From NCBI GenBank assembly GCA_015066595.1, contig SVNZ01000005.1:1-64000 (forward strand): DNA of 64,000 bases, read 5' to 3'. This document shows, piece by piece, positions 8,080 through 18,151 of the stretch (positions within the stretch are counted from its first letter, which is position 1; the number at the start of each line of letters is the position of its first letter). Under the pieces are notes generated by a model. It did no database searches. It worked only from the letters and a program-made list of their open reading frames with translations, and was not told the origin of the DNA. The translations under genes were made by a program, and so were the position numbers. The stretch is from Oscillospiraceae bacterium (GTDB lineage Bacteria; Bacillota; Clostridia; Oscillospirales; Acutalibacteraceae).

Positions 8080-8739
8080 TTATTTTTTAGAGGCTATATA
8101 GGAATAAACTGTATCCGCGATAGCCATAACTAACAGCAAAGCGATAAATATAAACAAACATAGTGGTCCATTCAAAACAACGCTAAAAACAACTATAACG
8201 ACGCCTGTTATTACTGCTGAATATCCTGAAAAACGCTGGCTTTTCTTCCAAGCCTCTTCGCTACTCATACTCCATTTTGTGCGAAGACCAAGAAAGTGGT
8301 TCATTTTAACTTTTGGCATCACATTGCCGATTATAATAAATGCAAATCCAAAGAGAAGTGTTATCAAACTAAACAAATCAATGTTTGATGCATCCAAATC
8401 CTGTATACCCATAAAAGCAATATACAAAGTAAAATAAGTCAGCACATTGAAAATTGCTAATATTACAACGCTTGCTGTAATAAAAACACTATAATTATTG
8501 TTACCGTGTTTCTCTTTTTTATCAAGATGCTTTGCTACAAGCAAAAATATAATTCCGATAAGCAGAATTATTGCTGGGAGTATCAGCAATTCATATTTAC
8601 TTCCCCATCTGTCAACGTTGTTATTCATATCAAAATGTACCGGAACAGTATCGGGCATAAAGAAAAATGATATCAACGTCACAGATAATGGTAAACGGGT
8701 TAATAGATTATATAATGTTTCTTTAGCTTTTGTCATCAT
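8080..8739 (-). CDS. SdpI-family membrane protein (DUF1648)
   Basis: 219 aa with about six membrane helices. The first third carries the DUF1648 signature (PDTVPVHFDMNNNVDRWGSK) and the middle the SdpI signature around VMPKVKMNHFLGLRTKWSMS. In Bacillus subtilis SdpI gives immunity to the SdpC toxin and sequesters the SdpR repressor at the membrane; no sdpC-like toxin gene lies here. The start is ATG 8739 (or 8736) with GAGGTGA upstream, overlapping the end of the sdpR-like gene, so the two are translationally coupled. Confidence 0.87.
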   Translation of the reverse strand: MMTKAKETLYNLLTRLPLSVTLISFFFMPDTVPVHFDMNNNVDRWGSKYELLILPAIILLIGIIFLLVAKHLDKKEKHGNNNYSVFITASVVILAIFNVLTYFTLYIAFMGIQDLDASNIDLFSLITLLFGFAFIIIGNVMPKVKMNHFLGLRTKWSMSSEEAWKKSQRFSGYSAVITGVVIVVFSVVLNGPLCLFIFIALLLVMAIADTVYSYIASKK

Positions 8740-9001
8740 TTTCACCTCTTAGATTTACAATCCACAGCACAGCTTCATCGAGCACTGTCAGATTAAGCTC
8801 GTAATAAATAAAGTTCTTGTGTTTTGTTTCGTAAATAAGGTCTGCTTTTTTCAGCTTAGATAGATGATAAGACAACGCCTGCGGTGTCATTTCAAGTTCT
8901 TTTGCTAAATCGCCCGAGCTTATTTTACCTTTTTTTAAAATCTCAAGTACCCTGCGACGGTTATTGTCAGAGAGTGCCGAAAGAATTTCTGAAACTGCCA
9001 T
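8723..9001 (-). CDS. ArsR-type autorepressor, SdpR-like
   Basis: 92-aa winged-helix regulator of the ArsR/SdpR type: ALSDNNRRRVLEIL, then the recognition helix region MTPQALSYHLSKLKKADLI and a beta wing (KHKNFIYYELN). It lacks the CXC metal-binding motif of metal sensors, which fits SdpR. ATG 9001 has AGGTGA five bases upstream; the GTG at 9010 overlaps that site. It is the first gene of a two-gene operon with the SdpI-family gene, and its promoter is flanked by two near-identical dyads. Confidence 0.88.
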   Translation of the reverse strand: MAVSEILSALSDNNRRRVLEILKKGKISSGDLAKELEMTPQALSYHLSKLKKADLIYETKHKNFIYYELNLTVLDEAVLWIVNLRGENDDKS

Positions 9002-9010
9002 AGTGATCAC

Positions 9011-9034
9011 CTATTTCAAATTTTCTTTAAATAG
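9011..9034. promoter_or_regulatory. SdpR-like operator, promoter-proximal
   Basis: 24-bp imperfect palindrome with CTATTT and AAATAG ends and a T-rich centre. It starts right after the -10 box, so it should cover the transcription start. Near-identical to 9067-9090. Confidence 0.65.
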
Positions 9035-9063
9035 ATTATATATCACGACACCCAAAAAGTCAA
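9035..9063 (-). promoter_or_regulatory. Promoter of the sdpR-sdpI-like operon
   Basis: Minus-strand TTGACT (9058-9063), 17-bp spacer, TATAAT (9035-9040). It lies exactly between the two 24-bp dyads. Confidence 0.78.
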
Positions 9064-9066
9064 TAA

Positions 9067-9090
9067 CTATTTCAAAATCTTTTTAAATAG
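9067..9090. promoter_or_regulatory. SdpR-like operator, upstream copy
   Basis: Second 24-bp dyad with the same CTATTT...AAATAG ends, three bases upstream of the -35 box and 56 bp from the first copy. Confidence 0.65.
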
Positions 9091-9100
9091 CTGTACATAT

Positions 9101-9135
9101 AAAAAAGCACCCGAGGTAATAACCTTGGGTGCTTT
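9101..9135 (-). terminator. Terminator of the S10-spc-alpha cluster
   Basis: Fourteen-bp stem AAAGCACCCGAGGT-aata-ACCTTGGGTGCTTT (one G-T pair) with a T tract on the minus strand, just after rplQ. Confidence 0.88.
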
Positions 9136-9153
9136 GATTTTCATATAAGCTAA

Positions 9154-9495
9154 TTAGATAAGCTCGATGATAGCCATCTCTGCTGCGTCGCCACGACGTG
9201 GACCGATTTTAGTGATGCGTGTGTAACCACCGTTTCTGTCAGCATATTTTGGAGCGATCTCTTTGAAAAGCTTTGTAGCTACGTCTTCCTTAGTGATGAA
9301 AGCCATAACGTTACGCTTATTAGCGAGAGTCTCGGTTTTAGCTATAGTAATCATTTTCTCAGCCAAAGAAGAAACTTCCTTAGCACGAGTAACTGTAGTT
9401 TCGATTTTGCCGTTCTCGAGTAGGAAAGTAACGAGCGCTCTGAGCATTGCTGTTCTAGCGTCTGTTGCTCTGCCTAATTTTCTTGTACCTGGCAT
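9154..9495 (-). CDS. rplQ: 50S ribosomal protein L17
   Basis: 113 aa, last gene of the cluster. The start PGTRKLGR and the basic [21 protein letters not shown] region are diagnostic of L17, which binds near the peptide exit tunnel. Length is typical. An AGGAG site precedes ATG 9495; a terminator follows 19 bases after the stop. Confidence 0.98.
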   Translation of the reverse strand: MPGTRKLGRATDARTAMLRALVTFLLENGKIETTVTRAKEVSSLAEKMITIAKTETLANKRNVMAFITKEDVATKLFKEIAPKYADRNGGYTRITKIGPRRGDAAEMAIIELI

Positions 9496-9539
9496 TTGTC
9501 TTCACTCCTTTACGATTTTGTAAGAGTTATATTATAGGG

Positions 9540-10493
9540 TTATTCGTCTTCTTTACGCAGGCTGAAGCCTAAAGTTGAGAGCTTGTAAACAACCTCTTCA
9601 AGTGACTTTCTACCTAAGTTTCTGACCTTCATCATATCTTCTTCGGATTTTGAGATAAGGTCTTCAACAGTGTTGATGCCTGCACGCTTTAAGCAGTTGA
9701 ATGAACGTACTGAGAGATCGAGTTCTTCGATAGTCATCTCGAGTACCTTTTCCTTGCCCTTGTCGTCCTTTTCAACCATAATCTCTGTGTTGTAGCCTCT
9801 GTCAGAGAGGTCAACGAAGAGGTTTAAGTGTGATGTAAGAACCTTTGCAGCAAGAGAAACTGCTTCCTGAGCGTTGATAACACCGTTTGTCCAAACTGAG
9901 AGTGTGAGCTTATCATAGTCTGTGATCTGACCAACACGTGTGTTATCTACTGTGTAGTTCACTTTAAGAACAGGTGTGTAGATTGAGTCAACAGGAAGTA
10001 CTCCGATGACATCAGATCCCATGAGAGCCTTGTTGCGCTCAGCAGGAACATAACCTCTGCCCTTGTCTAAAGTGATTTCCATATTTAATTTAGAATCTTC
10101 GCCTAAAGTTGCGATGTGGAGATCTGGTGTTAGGATCTCAACCTCGCTGTCGCACTTGATGCTTTCAGCAGTAACTTCGCAAGGACCTTCTGCTGAAATT
10201 TCAACAACCTTAGGACCGTTGCTGTGAAGCTTAGCTACTAAGCTCTTCATATTAAGAACAATCTCAGTAACGTCTTCTTTAACACCAGGGATTGTAGAAA
10301 ACTCGTGGAGTACACCGTCAATCTTAATAGATGTAACAGCTACACCCTCTAAAGATGAAAGCAGCACACGTCTTAAGCTGTTTCCCAGTGTGTTACCAAA
10401 ACCTCTCTCGAGTGGTTCTACGACAAATCTACCGTATTTACCGTCTGCGGATAACTCTTCGGTTTCGATTCTTGGTTTTTCTATCTCTATCAT
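9540..10493 (-). CDS. rpoA: RNA polymerase alpha subunit
   Basis: 317 aa. The N-terminal dimerisation domain opens with the [20 protein letters not shown] signature; the C-terminal domain (about 245-315) carries the helix-hairpin-helix segment around [19 protein letters not shown] and LGRKSLEEV, which contacts UP elements and activators. It sits between rpsD and rplQ, the standard Firmicutes order. AAGGAGG lies upstream of ATG 10493. Confidence 0.98.
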   Translation of the reverse strand: MIEIEKPRIETEELSADGKYGRFVVEPLERGFGNTLGNSLRRVLLSSLEGVAVTSIKIDGVLHEFSTIPGVKEDVTEIVLNMKSLVAKLHSNGPKVVEISAEGPCEVTAESIKCDSEVEILTPDLHIATLGEDSKLNMEITLDKGRGYVPAERNKALMGSDVIGVLPVDSIYTPVLKVNYTVDNTRVGQITDYDKLTLSVWTNGVINAQEAVSLAAKVLTSHLNLFVDLSDRGYNTEIMVEKDDKGKEKVLEMTIEELDLSVRSFNCLKRAGINTVEDLISKSEEDMMKVRNLGRKSLEEVVYKLSTLGFSLRKEDE

Positions 10494-10564
10494 TAGTGAA
10501 TTCCTCCTTAAATTTTAACAGTATAAACTGTATTTTGAAAATGATCTTACGATCATGCCGAGGA

Positions 10565-11191
10565 TTACTTAGAGTACAACTCAACGATGAGGGTCTCATC
10601 AACATCAAGGTCGATTTCGTCACGCTGTGCAACAGCTACTACCTTACCCTCAAATGCACCCTGTGCAGCTTCGAGATATTTTGGAACAGGTCTGGAAGCA
10701 TTTGCCTCCATAACTGCCTTGAACTTTTCGCTTGAACGGCTGTTCTCGCAGATAGCGATAACCTCGCCCGGCTTTGTTAAGTATGATGGGATATCAACTC
10801 TCTTGCCGTTTACTGTGAAGTGACCGTGTGAAACGAGCTGTCTAGCTTCTGCATGTGAAGAAGCCCAACCCATTCTGTAAACTGTGTTGTCAAGACGGCT
10901 TTCCAAGATAGCGAGCAAAGCTTCACCAGTTTTGCCCTCTTTCTTTTCTGCCAAGCCATAGTACTTTCTGAACTGGCTCTCGAGTACACCGTAGTAACGC
11001 TTTGTCATCTGCTTAGCTCTAAGCTGAAGACCGTACTCTGAGCTCTTCTTACGACCCTGACCGTGCTGACCAGGTGCGTAAGCTCTACGTGCAATTGCAC
11101 ACTTGTCTGAATAGCATCTCTCGCCTTTTAAGAAGAGCTTTTTGCCCTCTCTGCGGCACTGTCTGCATACAGCTCCTGTATATCTAGCCAT
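10565..11191 (-). CDS. rpsD: 30S ribosomal protein S4, zinc form
   Basis: 208 aa. Cysteines 9, 12, 26 and 31 make the N-terminal zinc-binding (C+) form of S4, as in Thermus; the S4 RNA-binding motif follows at about 98-160 ([20 protein letters not shown]). S4 starts 30S assembly. Many Firmicutes carry a cysteine-free S4, so this is a small distinguishing mark. The gene lies between rpsK and rpoA. Confidence 0.98.
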   Translation of the reverse strand: MARYTGAVCRQCRREGKKLFLKGERCYSDKCAIARRAYAPGQHGQGRKKSSEYGLQLRAKQMTKRYYGVLESQFRKYYGLAEKKEGKTGEALLAILESRLDNTVYRMGWASSHAEARQLVSHGHFTVNGKRVDIPSYLTKPGEVIAICENSRSSEKFKAVMEANASRPVPKYLEAAQGAFEGKVVAVAQRDEIDLDVDETLIVELYSK

Positions 11192-11213
11192 AGATTTTTA
11201 CCTCCCGATTTCT

Positions 11214-11612
11214 TTAGACACGTCTTCTCTTTGGAGGACGACATCCGTTGTGAGGAATTGGAGTAACGTCTTTGATCATTGTTACTTCAAGACCTGCTGT
11301 CTGTAATGCTCTGATAGCTGCCTCACGGCCCTGACCAGGACCTTTAACGAAAACTTCTACTGACTTGAGACCGTGCTCCATAGCAGCCTTAGCTGCTGTT
11401 TCTGCTGCTGACTGAGCAGCGAATGGAGTTGACTTTCTTGAGCCTCTGAAGCCGAGTTCGCCGGCACTTGCCCATGAAATCGCATTACCCTGTGTATCAG
11501 AAATAGTAACGATTGTGTTGTTAAAAGTTGACTGAATATGTGCGCTACCTTTTTCGATATTCTTTCTCTCGCGGCGGCGACGTACAGCCTTCTTACCTGT
11601 TTTAACTGCCAT
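11214..11612 (-). CDS. rpsK: 30S ribosomal protein S11
   Basis: 132 aa. Diagnostic segments are [16 protein letters not shown] near the start and the C-terminal [19 protein letters not shown]11 forms part of the 30S platform and contacts S18. It follows rpsM by 14 bases. Confidence 0.98.
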   Translation of the reverse strand: MAVKTGKKAVRRRRERKNIEKGSAHIQSTFNNTIVTISDTQGNAISWASAGELGFRGSRKSTPFAAQSAAETAAKAAMEHGLKSVEVFVKGPGQGREAAIRALQTAGLEVTMIKDVTPIPHNGCRPPKRRRV

Positions 11613-11626
11613 AATTTAGCCCTCCC

Positions 11627-11995
11627 TTACTTTTTCTTGTTGGCCATAGTTTTACGTGGGCCTTTACGGGTACGAGCGTTTGTCTTAGAACGCTGACCTC
11701 TTACAGGCAGGTTCTTTCTGTGACGAACACCACGATAGCTGCCGATTTCGATAAGTCTTTTGATATCAAAAGCTACATCTCTTCTGAGGTCACCCTCAAC
11801 GCGGCAGTTATGGTCAATATATTCTCTTAATTTAGAAACATCTTCTTCTGTGAGATCTCTGACACGAGTGTCAGGATTTACACCAGTTGCAGCAATAATG
11901 TCTGTTGCAGTTTTTCTACCAATACCGTAGATATATGTGAGACCGATCTCAACTCTTTTATCTCTTGGTAAGTCTACACCTGCTATACGAGCCAT
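11627..11995 (-). CDS. rpsM: 30S ribosomal protein S13
   Basis: 122 aa, start [16 protein letters not shown] and the helix-two-turn-helix [11 protein letters not shown] are diagnostic; the tail [17 protein letters not shown] is the basic extension that reaches the P-site tRNA. First gene after rpmJ. Confidence 0.98.
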   Translation of the reverse strand: MARIAGVDLPRDKRVEIGLTYIYGIGRKTATDIIAATGVNPDTRVRDLTEEDVSKLREYIDHNCRVEGDLRRDVAFDIKRLIEIGSYRGVRHRKNLPVRGQRSKTNARTRKGPRKTMANKKK

Positions 11996-12069
11996 TTAAT
12001 TGCACCTCCATTTAAATTTAAAATCATAGTGACTCAGGTTTAATCCTGAATGTAAATAGTTTTGTAAAA

Positions 12070-12186
<117 letters not shown>

Positions 12187-12229
12187 TTAATCATTCCTTT
12201 CCCTTAAGTTAAAAAATATAGTTTTGAGA

Positions 12230-12448
12230 TTATTTAGATCTCCATGTAATTCTGCCTCTTGTAAGATCATACGGAGACATTTCAACGGTAACTTTGTCGC
12301 CCGGTAAAATACGAATGAAGTTCATTCGAAGTTTACCTGAAATAACAGCGAGAATTTTGTGACCGTTAGGAAGCTCAACGTTGAACTGTGCATTTGGCAG
12401 TGCTTCTGTGACTGTACCTTCGATTTCGATAACGTCCTGTTTAGACAT
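12230..12448 (-). CDS. infA: Translation initiation factor IF-1
   Basis: 72-aa OB-fold protein with the canonical [17 protein letters not shown] and [11 protein letters not shown] motifs. It occupies the A site during initiation. Its start overlaps the end of the KOW gene by eight bases, which implies coupled translation. Confidence 0.97.
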   Translation of the reverse strand: MSKQDVIEIEGTVTEALPNAQFNVELPNGHKILAVISGKLRMNFIRILPGDKVTVEMSPYDLTRGRITWRSK

Positions 12449-12695
12449 TCTTTTCCTCCATAAAACTTTTTAAATATGTTTTAATTTGACGGTTAGTTGT
12501 GAATTCCTGAGCAACACAAGACGTTGCTTCAAGATGAATGATATTTTTGCACTTTGGGTGCTCTACTTTGCGACGTTTTCCGTCACAGATTAGAGCCTTC
12601 CCGTTTTCTAAAATATCGGTGACTACAAAGTAGCCGCCTTTGTCACGACCTGCTTTCGCTCTGACAATTAAGCCTTTGACTATATCCATATCCAC
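12441..12695 (-). CDS. KOW-domain RNA-binding protein
   Basis: 84 aa with an N-terminal KOW segment ([20 protein letters not shown]) like eukaryotic L14e/L27e. Genes of this type lie between map and infA in many Clostridia, and the position here is the same. It presumably binds ribosomal RNA, but I know of no firm functional assignment. Spacing to map is three bases, so it belongs to the same transcript. Confidence 0.85.
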   Translation of the reverse strand: MDMDIVKGLIVRAKAGRDKGGYFVVTDILENGKALICDGKRRKVEHPKCKNIIHLEATSCVAQEFTTNRQIKTYLKSFMEEKNV

Positions 12696-12698
12696 CTC

Positions 12699-13451
12699 TT
12701 AATCAGGCAGGGTCAAAATCTTCGGCCCATCTCCTGTGATAGCTATGGTGTGCTCAAAATGAGCAGAGAGTGAACCGTCTACAGTCACTACTGTCCATTC
12801 ATCGTCGAGCACTCTGACACGATGGTCACCCATATTAATCATAGGTTCAATCGCCAGTGTCATACCGGGGATCAGTCTTGCACCCCTGTGAGGTGTGCCG
12901 AAATTTGGTACGCTTGGTTCTTCGTGCAGTTTCGCACCTACGCCGTGGCCGACATAATCTCGTACCACCGAGTAACTGCGAGCTTCGGTATACTTTTGCA
13001 CAGCAGCGGAGATATCGCCGACGCGATTACCTGCGACTGCTTGTTTAATCCCCTCGTAAAGACTTTCTTTTGTGGCATCAAGCAAAGCTTTAGCTTCTTT
13101 TGAGATATCGCCACACGAAAAGGTGTAGGCGTTATCACCGTGATATCCATTGAGGTAGGCACCAACGTCGACACTGACGATGTCGCCTTCCTTAAGAATA
13201 GTCTTTTTGCTCGGTATACCATGGATAACCACATTATTGACAGAAATACAAGCACTTGCCGGGAATCCGCCATAACCGAGGAACGAAGGGGTTGCCCCCT
13301 GTTCCTCGATGTATTTACGGACAAGAGTGTCAATCTCGTAGGTTGACACACCAGGCTCAATAGCCTCACCTGCTAAGCGCAATGCTCTGGCAGATAACTT
13401 GCACGCGTCCTGCATCTGTCTAATTTCGCGTGCAGTCTTGATAACTATCAT
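12699..13451 (-). CDS. map: Methionine aminopeptidase, type I
   Basis: 250 aa. Removes the initiator methionine from new proteins. The metal ligands are visible: the two aspartates in VSVDVGAYLNGYHGDNAY, His in YVGHGVGAKLHEEP, and the glutamates in LAIEPMIN and HFEHTIAI. Short form without an SH3-binding extension. Starts two bases after adk ends, as in other Firmicutes secY-adk-map operons. Confidence 0.97.
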   Translation of the reverse strand: MIVIKTAREIRQMQDACKLSARALRLAGEAIEPGVSTYEIDTLVRKYIEEQGATPSFLGYGGFPASACISVNNVVIHGIPSKKTILKEGDIVSVDVGAYLNGYHGDNAYTFSCGDISKEAKALLDATKESLYEGIKQAVAGNRVGDISAAVQKYTEARSYSVVRDYVGHGVGAKLHEEPSVPNFGTPHRGARLIPGMTLAIEPMINMGDHRVRVLDDEWTVVTVDGSLSAHFEHTIAITGDGPKILTLPD

Positions 13452-13453
13452 AT

Positions 13454-14086
13454 TTACGCCTCTAAAGCTGCCATTGTGAGAGCTGTGGTTTCATCAACCT
13501 TACCCTGACCGAATACTACAGAGAGTTTTCCCTGAGCTTCGTAATAGTCTTTGAGTGGTTCTGTCTCACTGTGGTAGATTTCAAGACGAGCTTTGACAGT
13601 ATCAATCTGATCATCCTTACGCTGGATAAGGGCGCCTGTGCAATCATCGCAGATACCTTCCACTCTTGGCTTTAAGTCAACGATGTGGTAAGGTCTACCG
13701 CATTTCTCACATACGCGGCGTCCGGACAGTCTGGTGACAATAACTTCGTCAGATACTTCGATATCGATTACCTTATCAATTCTGACACCCATTTCGTCCA
13801 GAGCCTCGGCCTGTGGGATGGTTCTTGGGAAACCGTCAAGGATAAAACCATCCTTGCAGTCATCTTGTGCTAGTCTGTCCTTGATGATGCCGATAACAAC
13901 TTCATCGGGAACAAGCTTGCCTGCGTCCATAAAGGACTTTGCTTTAAGACCCATCTCTGTACCGCTTCTCAGCGCTTCTCTGATAATATTACCAGTCGAA
14001 ATCTGGGGAATATTCAAACGTTCACTGATGACAGCAGCTTGTGTGCCTTTTCCTGCACCAGGAGCGCCTAAAAGTATAAGATTCAT
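13454..14086 (-). CDS. adk: Adenylate kinase
   Basis: 210 aa. Catalyses ATP + AMP to 2 ADP. P-loop GAPGAGKGT at residues 7-15, NMP-binding region [10 protein letters not shown], and a zinc-type LID with Cys126, Cys129, Cys146 and Cys149. Lies between secY and map. Confidence 0.98.
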   Translation of the reverse strand: MNLILLGAPGAGKGTQAAVISERLNIPQISTGNIIREALRSGTEMGLKAKSFMDAGKLVPDEVVIGIIKDRLAQDDCKDGFILDGFPRTIPQAEALDEMGVRIDKVIDIEVSDEVIVTRLSGRRVCEKCGRPYHIVDLKPRVEGICDDCTGALIQRKDDQIDTVKARLEIYHSETEPLKDYYEAQGKLSVVFGQGKVDETTALTMAALEA

Positions 14087-14108
14087 AATCCGTACTCCTT
14101 ATCACTTA

Positions 14109-15449
14109 TTAGTCAAGGAAGCCCTTGTAGTGACGCATCATCATCTGTGACTCGAGCTGCTTAGCAGTATCAAGAGCAACACCAACGATAATGATTACAG
14201 ATGTACCACCCATTGAAAGACCTGCAAGACCTGTGATACCTGAGTATGCAATAGGAAGCAGAGCAATCAATGCGAGGAACAATGCACCGATAAGAGTGAT
14301 TCTTGACAGAATCTTTGCAATAAAGTCTGCAGTAGGTCTGCCCGGACGAATACCAGGAACAGTACCGTTGTTCTGCTTGAGATTGTTAGCCATCTCAATA
14401 GGATTATACTGAATAGTTGTGTAGAAGTATGCAAACATCAGAATCAATACGAAGTAAACAACTGAATACAACCAACCTTCTGTTGAGAAAGCGTTGAGGA
14501 ATGACTCCCAGAAAGAGCCAGCCTTTGGTGTTACGAACATATTGATTGTGCTAGGGATAGAGAGGATAGATGAAGCGAAGATGATTGGCATAACACCGCC
14601 TAAAGCAACCTTGATTGGAAGGTGTGTAGACTGGCCGCCGTACATCTTTCTGCCAACAACTCTCTTAGCATACTGTACAGGGATTCTTCTCTCTGCATCC
14701 TGCATAAATGTGATGACCCAGATAACTGCAAGGAACAGTACTATCCAAAGTGGAACAAGTACATAGAACTTTGTAGCACCTTCTGCACCCATCTTCCAGT
14801 ACTGAGTAAGAATGTTTACAGTGTATGGAAGTCTAGCAATAATACCTGCAAAGAGGAGCATTGAGATACCGTTACCGATACCGTATTTGTTAATCTGCTC
14901 ACCGAGCCACATCATAAGAGCAGTACCCGCTGTAAAGCACAGGATAATAACGATAGCTGCAAATACCATTGAGAAGCCTTCGTTATATGTTGTGATAGCT
15001 GTACCGTTTGAATCTGTTGAGTTCTTAAGATAGAAGAAGTAAGCTGTACCCTGGATAAGACCGAGGCCTACTGTTACGTAACGTGTAATAGTAGCAATCT
15101 TCTTTCTACCATCTTCGCCCTCTTTTGAGAGTCTCTCAAGAGCCGGAATAGCTACACAAAGCAACTGCATAATGATGGAACTGTTGATGTATGGTGTGAT
15201 ACCCATAGCAAAAATAGTAGCGTTAGCAAACGCACCACCTGAGAGTGTGTTCAGGTAAGATACAAGTGACTGTGATGCAGCTGACTCGATATCCTGAAGA
15301 CCACCCATAAGGTTAGAGAGGGCATCCATGTTAAGAAATGGAACAGGGATAACTGAACCAATTCTGAACAAGATAATGATTAACAATGTGAATAAAATCT
15401 TCTTTCTAAGGTCAGGGATAGACCATGCGTTTCTAATTGTTTTAAACAA
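14109..15449 (-). CDS. secY: Protein translocase subunit SecY
   Basis: 446 aa with ten membrane helices; the central channel of the Sec translocon. Diagnostic segments: the plug-side GGAFANATIFAMGITPYI, AERRIPVQYAKR in the cytosolic loop, and the C-terminal NNGTVPGIRPGRPT region. Its start is next to the rplO stop without a gap, suggesting coupling. Confidence 0.98.
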   Translation of the reverse strand: MFKTIRNAWSIPDLRKKILFTLLIIILFRIGSVIPVPFLNMDALSNLMGGLQDIESAASQSLVSYLNTLSGGAFANATIFAMGITPYINSSIIMQLLCVAIPALERLSKEGEDGRKKIATITRYVTVGLGLIQGTAYFFYLKNSTDSNGTAITTYNEGFSMVFAAIVIILCFTAGTALMMWLGEQINKYGIGNGISMLLFAGIIARLPYTVNILTQYWKMGAEGATKFYVLVPLWIVLFLAVIWVITFMQDAERRIPVQYAKRVVGRKMYGGQSTHLPIKVALGGVMPIIFASSILSIPSTINMFVTPKAGSFWESFLNAFSTEGWLYSVVYFVLILMFAYFYTTIQYNPIEMANNLKQNNGTVPGIRPGRPTADFIAKILSRITLIGALFLALIALLPIAYSGITGLAGLSMGGTSVIIIVGVALDTAKQLESQMMMRHYKGFLD

Positions 15450-15890
15450 TTAAACCACCTCAGCCTTTCCGCCAGCAGCTTCGATCTTAGCCTTAGCAGC
15501 TTCAGAAAAAGCTGTAACCTTAACAGTAAGCTTCTTTGTAAGATTACCGTTAGAAAGAACCTTAACGCCGTCAAATGAATTCTTTACAATGCCAGCGTCT
15601 TTCAGTGCAGCAATATCAACTACTGCACCGTCTTCGAACTTGTTGAGAGTACCTACGTTTACTGAAACAATATTTTTTGCGAAAATGTTGTTAAAGCCAC
15701 GTTTTGGAATACGTCTCTGTAAAGGCATCTGGCCGCCTTCAAAACCGACACGCATGCCCTTGCCAGATCTAGCCTTCTGGCCCTTATGACCCTTACCGGC
15801 TGTTTTACCCTGGCCTGAACCGTGTCCTCTACCGATTCTCTTGACTGCCTTTTTTGAGCCTTCAACCGGTGATAGTTCATGCAACTTCAT
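15450..15890 (-). CDS. rplO: 50S ribosomal protein L15
   Basis: 146 aa. Starts [18 protein letters not shown] and has the glycine-rich [19 protein letters not shown] arm typical of L15. Follows rpmD by 15 bases. Confidence 0.98.
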   Translation of the reverse strand: MKLHELSPVEGSKKAVKRIGRGHGSGQGKTAGKGHKGQKARSGKGMRVGFEGGQMPLQRRIPKRGFNNIFAKNIVSVNVGTLNKFEDGAVVDIAALKDAGIVKNSFDGVKVLSNGNLTKKLTVKVTAFSEAAKAKIEAAGGKAEVV

Positions 15891-15905
15891 ACTTCTCGCA
15901 CCTCC

Positions 15906-16076
15906 TTAGTTTTCTTCAACCACTACGAGGTGGATAATCTTAGATACCTTACCCTGAGTAGAAGCGTTGTCCGGCTGAACAGTTGTGTCGCCGATCTTCT
16001 TGAGTCCGAGGGAATGAGCAGTTGCAATCTGGTCCTTTTTAGAACCGATTAAGCTCTTTACTAACTTAATTTTCAT
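15906..16076 (-). CDS. rpmD: 50S ribosomal protein L30
   Basis: 56-aa gene from ATG 16076 to TAA 15906 on the minus strand. The protein starts MKIKLVKSLIGSKKDQIAT and has the L30 core (HSLGLKKIGDTTVQPD). Sits between rpsE and rplO, as expected. Confidence 0.96.
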   Translation of the reverse strand: MKIKLVKSLIGSKKDQIATAHSLGLKKIGDTTVQPDNASTQGKVSKIIHLVVVEEN

Positions 16077-16090
16077 ATCCTCAAACCTCC

Positions 16091-16591
16091 TTAAAGTATC
16101 TCTTTTACAGACTTGCCACGGATAGCAGCAACCTGTTCTGCTGTACGTAGTGCCTGTAGACCCTGGAGGGTAGCACGAACTACGTTACATGGGTTGTTTG
16201 AACGTAAAGCTTTTGTTCTGATGTCCTTGATACCTACAGCCTCAACGACCGCACGTACAGGGCCACCAGCGATAACACCGGTACCAGGTGCAGCAGGCTT
16301 CATCAATACTCTGCCTGCGCCAAACTCACCGATGATTTCGTGTGGGATTGTTGTACCCTTTAAAGCTACCTTCATAAGGTGCTTTTTAGCGTCCTCGATG
16401 CCCTTGCGGATAGCATCCGGAACTTCACTTGCCTTACCAATACCGAAACCTACTGTACCGTTACCATCACCTACAACTACTAAAGCTGCGAACTTCATAA
16501 TACGTCCGCCCTTTACAGTCTTAGATACGCGGTTGATAGCAACAACTCTTTCTGTAAGCTCCATTGTTGATGCATCTATAATGTTAGCCAA
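16091..16591 (-). CDS. rpsE: 30S ribosomal protein S5
   Basis: 166 aa. [19 protein letters not shown] and [19 protein letters not shown] are the diagnostic double-stranded RNA-binding segments; the C-terminal half has [17 protein letters not shown]5 affects decoding accuracy. 18 bases after rplR. Confidence 0.98.
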   Translation of the reverse strand: MANIIDASTMELTERVVAINRVSKTVKGGRIMKFAALVVVGDGNGTVGFGIGKASEVPDAIRKGIEDAKKHLMKVALKGTTIPHEIIGEFGAGRVLMKPAAPGTGVIAGGPVRAVVEAVGIKDIRTKALRSNNPCNVVRATLQGLQALRTAEQVAAIRGKSVKEIL

Positions 16592-16609
16592 AGTTATTCC
16601 TCCCCTTCC

Positions 16610-16966
16610 TTAGAAATTGAGGCCGCCCTCACGGGCGCCTTCGGCCAATTCTTTTACACGGCCGTGATAGATGTTACCGCCTCTGTCAAATACAACATCG
16701 ACGATTTTCTTTTCTTGAGCACGCTCTGCGAGGAGCTTGCCGACAGCCTTAGCTGCTTCTTTGTTGGAACCGCCTTCAATGCTCTTATCAAGTGATGATG
16801 CTGATACGAGTGTTACACCCTTAACATCGTCGATGATCTGAGCATAAATGTTAGCATTGGAGCGGAAAACACAAAGGCGAGGACAATCGGCTGTGCCGCT
16901 TACTTTACCACGAACTCTCTTATGACGAAGAGCGCGTGCTGCTTTAGAATCTGGTCTACTTACCAT
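16610..16966 (-). CDS. rplR: 50S ribosomal protein L18
   Basis: 118 aa; binds 5S rRNA. Typical L18 segments are [17 protein letters not shown] and the C-terminal [20 protein letters not shown]. Lies between rplF and rpsE with 19-base gaps. Confidence 0.98.
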   Translation of the reverse strand: MVSRPDSKAARALRHKRVRGKVSGTADCPRLCVFRSNANIYAQIIDDVKGVTLVSASSLDKSIEGGSNKEAAKAVGKLLAERAQEKKIVDVVFDRGGNIYHGRVKELAEGAREGGLNF

Positions 16967-16985
16967 TGTTAATTCACTCCTTTAA

Positions 16986-17525
16986 TTACTTCTTACCGGC
17001 TTTTCCTTCCTTGCGGCGGATATACTCGTTAACGTACTTAATACCCTTGCCCTTATATGGCTCCGGTGGACGTTTTTCTCTGATCTCGGCAGCAAACTGA
17101 CCAACCTTTTGCTTATCAGCGCCGTGAACGATGATTGAGTTAGGATTTGGGACCTCAATAGTGATGTCCTCTGTATCCTCAAAAACAACATTATGTGAAA
17201 AACCTAAGTTCATAACAAGCTGCTTACCCTGCTTCTGGCAACGGTAACCAACGCCGTTTACTTCGAGCTCTTTCTTGTAACCCTCAGTAACGCCAACCAT
17301 CATGTTAGCGATGAGTGTACGAGTAAGACCGTGGAGTGAACGGTTCATTTTGTCGTCGTTAGGACGCTTAACTTCAATAATGCCATCATTGATTTCGACT
17401 GTCATATTAGGGTTTACTTTCTGTGTGAGAGTACCCTTTGGACCTTTAACAGTCATAACGCTGTTTTCGAATTTAACATCGACACCAGCGGGAATATTTA
17501 TAGGTTTTCTTCCAATTCGAGACAT
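16986..17525 (-). CDS. rplF: 50S ribosomal protein L6
   Basis: 179 aa. SRIGRKPINIPAGV at the start and the C-terminal signature PEPYKGKGIKYVNEYIRRKE identify L6, which sits near the factor-binding site. Confidence 0.98.
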   Translation of the reverse strand: MSRIGRKPINIPAGVDVKFENSVMTVKGPKGTLTQKVNPNMTVEINDGIIEVKRPNDDKMNRSLHGLTRTLIANMMVGVTEGYKKELEVNGVGYRCQKQGKQLVMNLGFSHNVVFEDTEDITIEVPNPNSIIVHGADKQKVGQFAAEIREKRPPEPYKGKGIKYVNEYIRRKEGKAGKK

Positions 17526-17537
17526 TTTCGCACCTCC

Positions 17538-17936
17538 TTACCAAACAAATGCGAGAACTTCGCCGCCTACATTCTCTTTACGAGCCTGACGGTCTGTCAT
17601 AACGCCCTTAGATGTAGAGATGATAGCGATACCAAGGCCCTTCATAACCTTTGGCATATCCTCAACATTTGAGTATATACGCAAGCCAGGCTTTGAAACT
17701 CTTCTTAAGCCCTGGATAACAGGTGTTTTGCCCTCACCGTACTTGAGAACAACCTTGATCATACCCTGCTTGCCGTCTTCTTCAACTGAGAAACTCTTGA
17801 TATAACCTTCATCAACAAGAATCTGGCAGATAGCCTTCTTCATATTTGATGCAGGAATTTCGACTGTGTCGTGTTTAGCTGAATTAGCGTTACGGATTCG
17901 TGTCAGCAAATCAGCTATTGTATCTGTAATCTGCAT
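17538..17936 (-). CDS. rpsH: 30S ribosomal protein S8
   Basis: 132 aa. Starts [18 protein letters not shown]; the C-terminal [18 protein letters not shown] is the conserved RNA-binding part. In E. coli S8 represses the spc operon; I did not identify a matching RNA target here. Confidence 0.98.
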   Translation of the reverse strand: MQITDTIADLLTRIRNANSAKHDTVEIPASNMKKAICQILVDEGYIKSFSVEEDGKQGMIKVVLKYGEGKTPVIQGLRRVSKPGLRIYSNVEDMPKVMKGLGIAIISTSKGVMTDRQARKENVGGEVLAFVW

Positions 17937-17953
17937 GATTTAACCTCCTTAGC

Positions 17954-18139
17954 TTACCAGCTTGCTTTCTTTACGCCCGGAATTTCGCCCTTGTAAGCGA
18001 GTTCACGGAAGCAAATACGACATACACCGAACTTACGAAGGTAGGCGTGTGGTCTACCGCAGATCTTACATCTTGAGTATTCTCTTGTAGAGAACTTCTG
18101 TTTTCTCTGCTGCTTATTTTTCATAGCAGTTTTTGCCAC
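17954..18139 (-). CDS. rpsN: 30S ribosomal protein S14, zinc (Z) type
   Basis: 61 aa, the short type Z form. Cys24, Cys27, Cys40 and Cys43 bind zinc; the [20 protein letters not shown] region is diagnostic. No zinc-free paralog is in the window. Confidence 0.98.
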   Translation of the reverse strand: MAKTAMKNKQQRKQKFSTREYSRCKICGRPHAYLRKFGVCRICFRELAYKGEIPGVKKASW

Positions 18140-18151
18140 AACAATCCCTCC

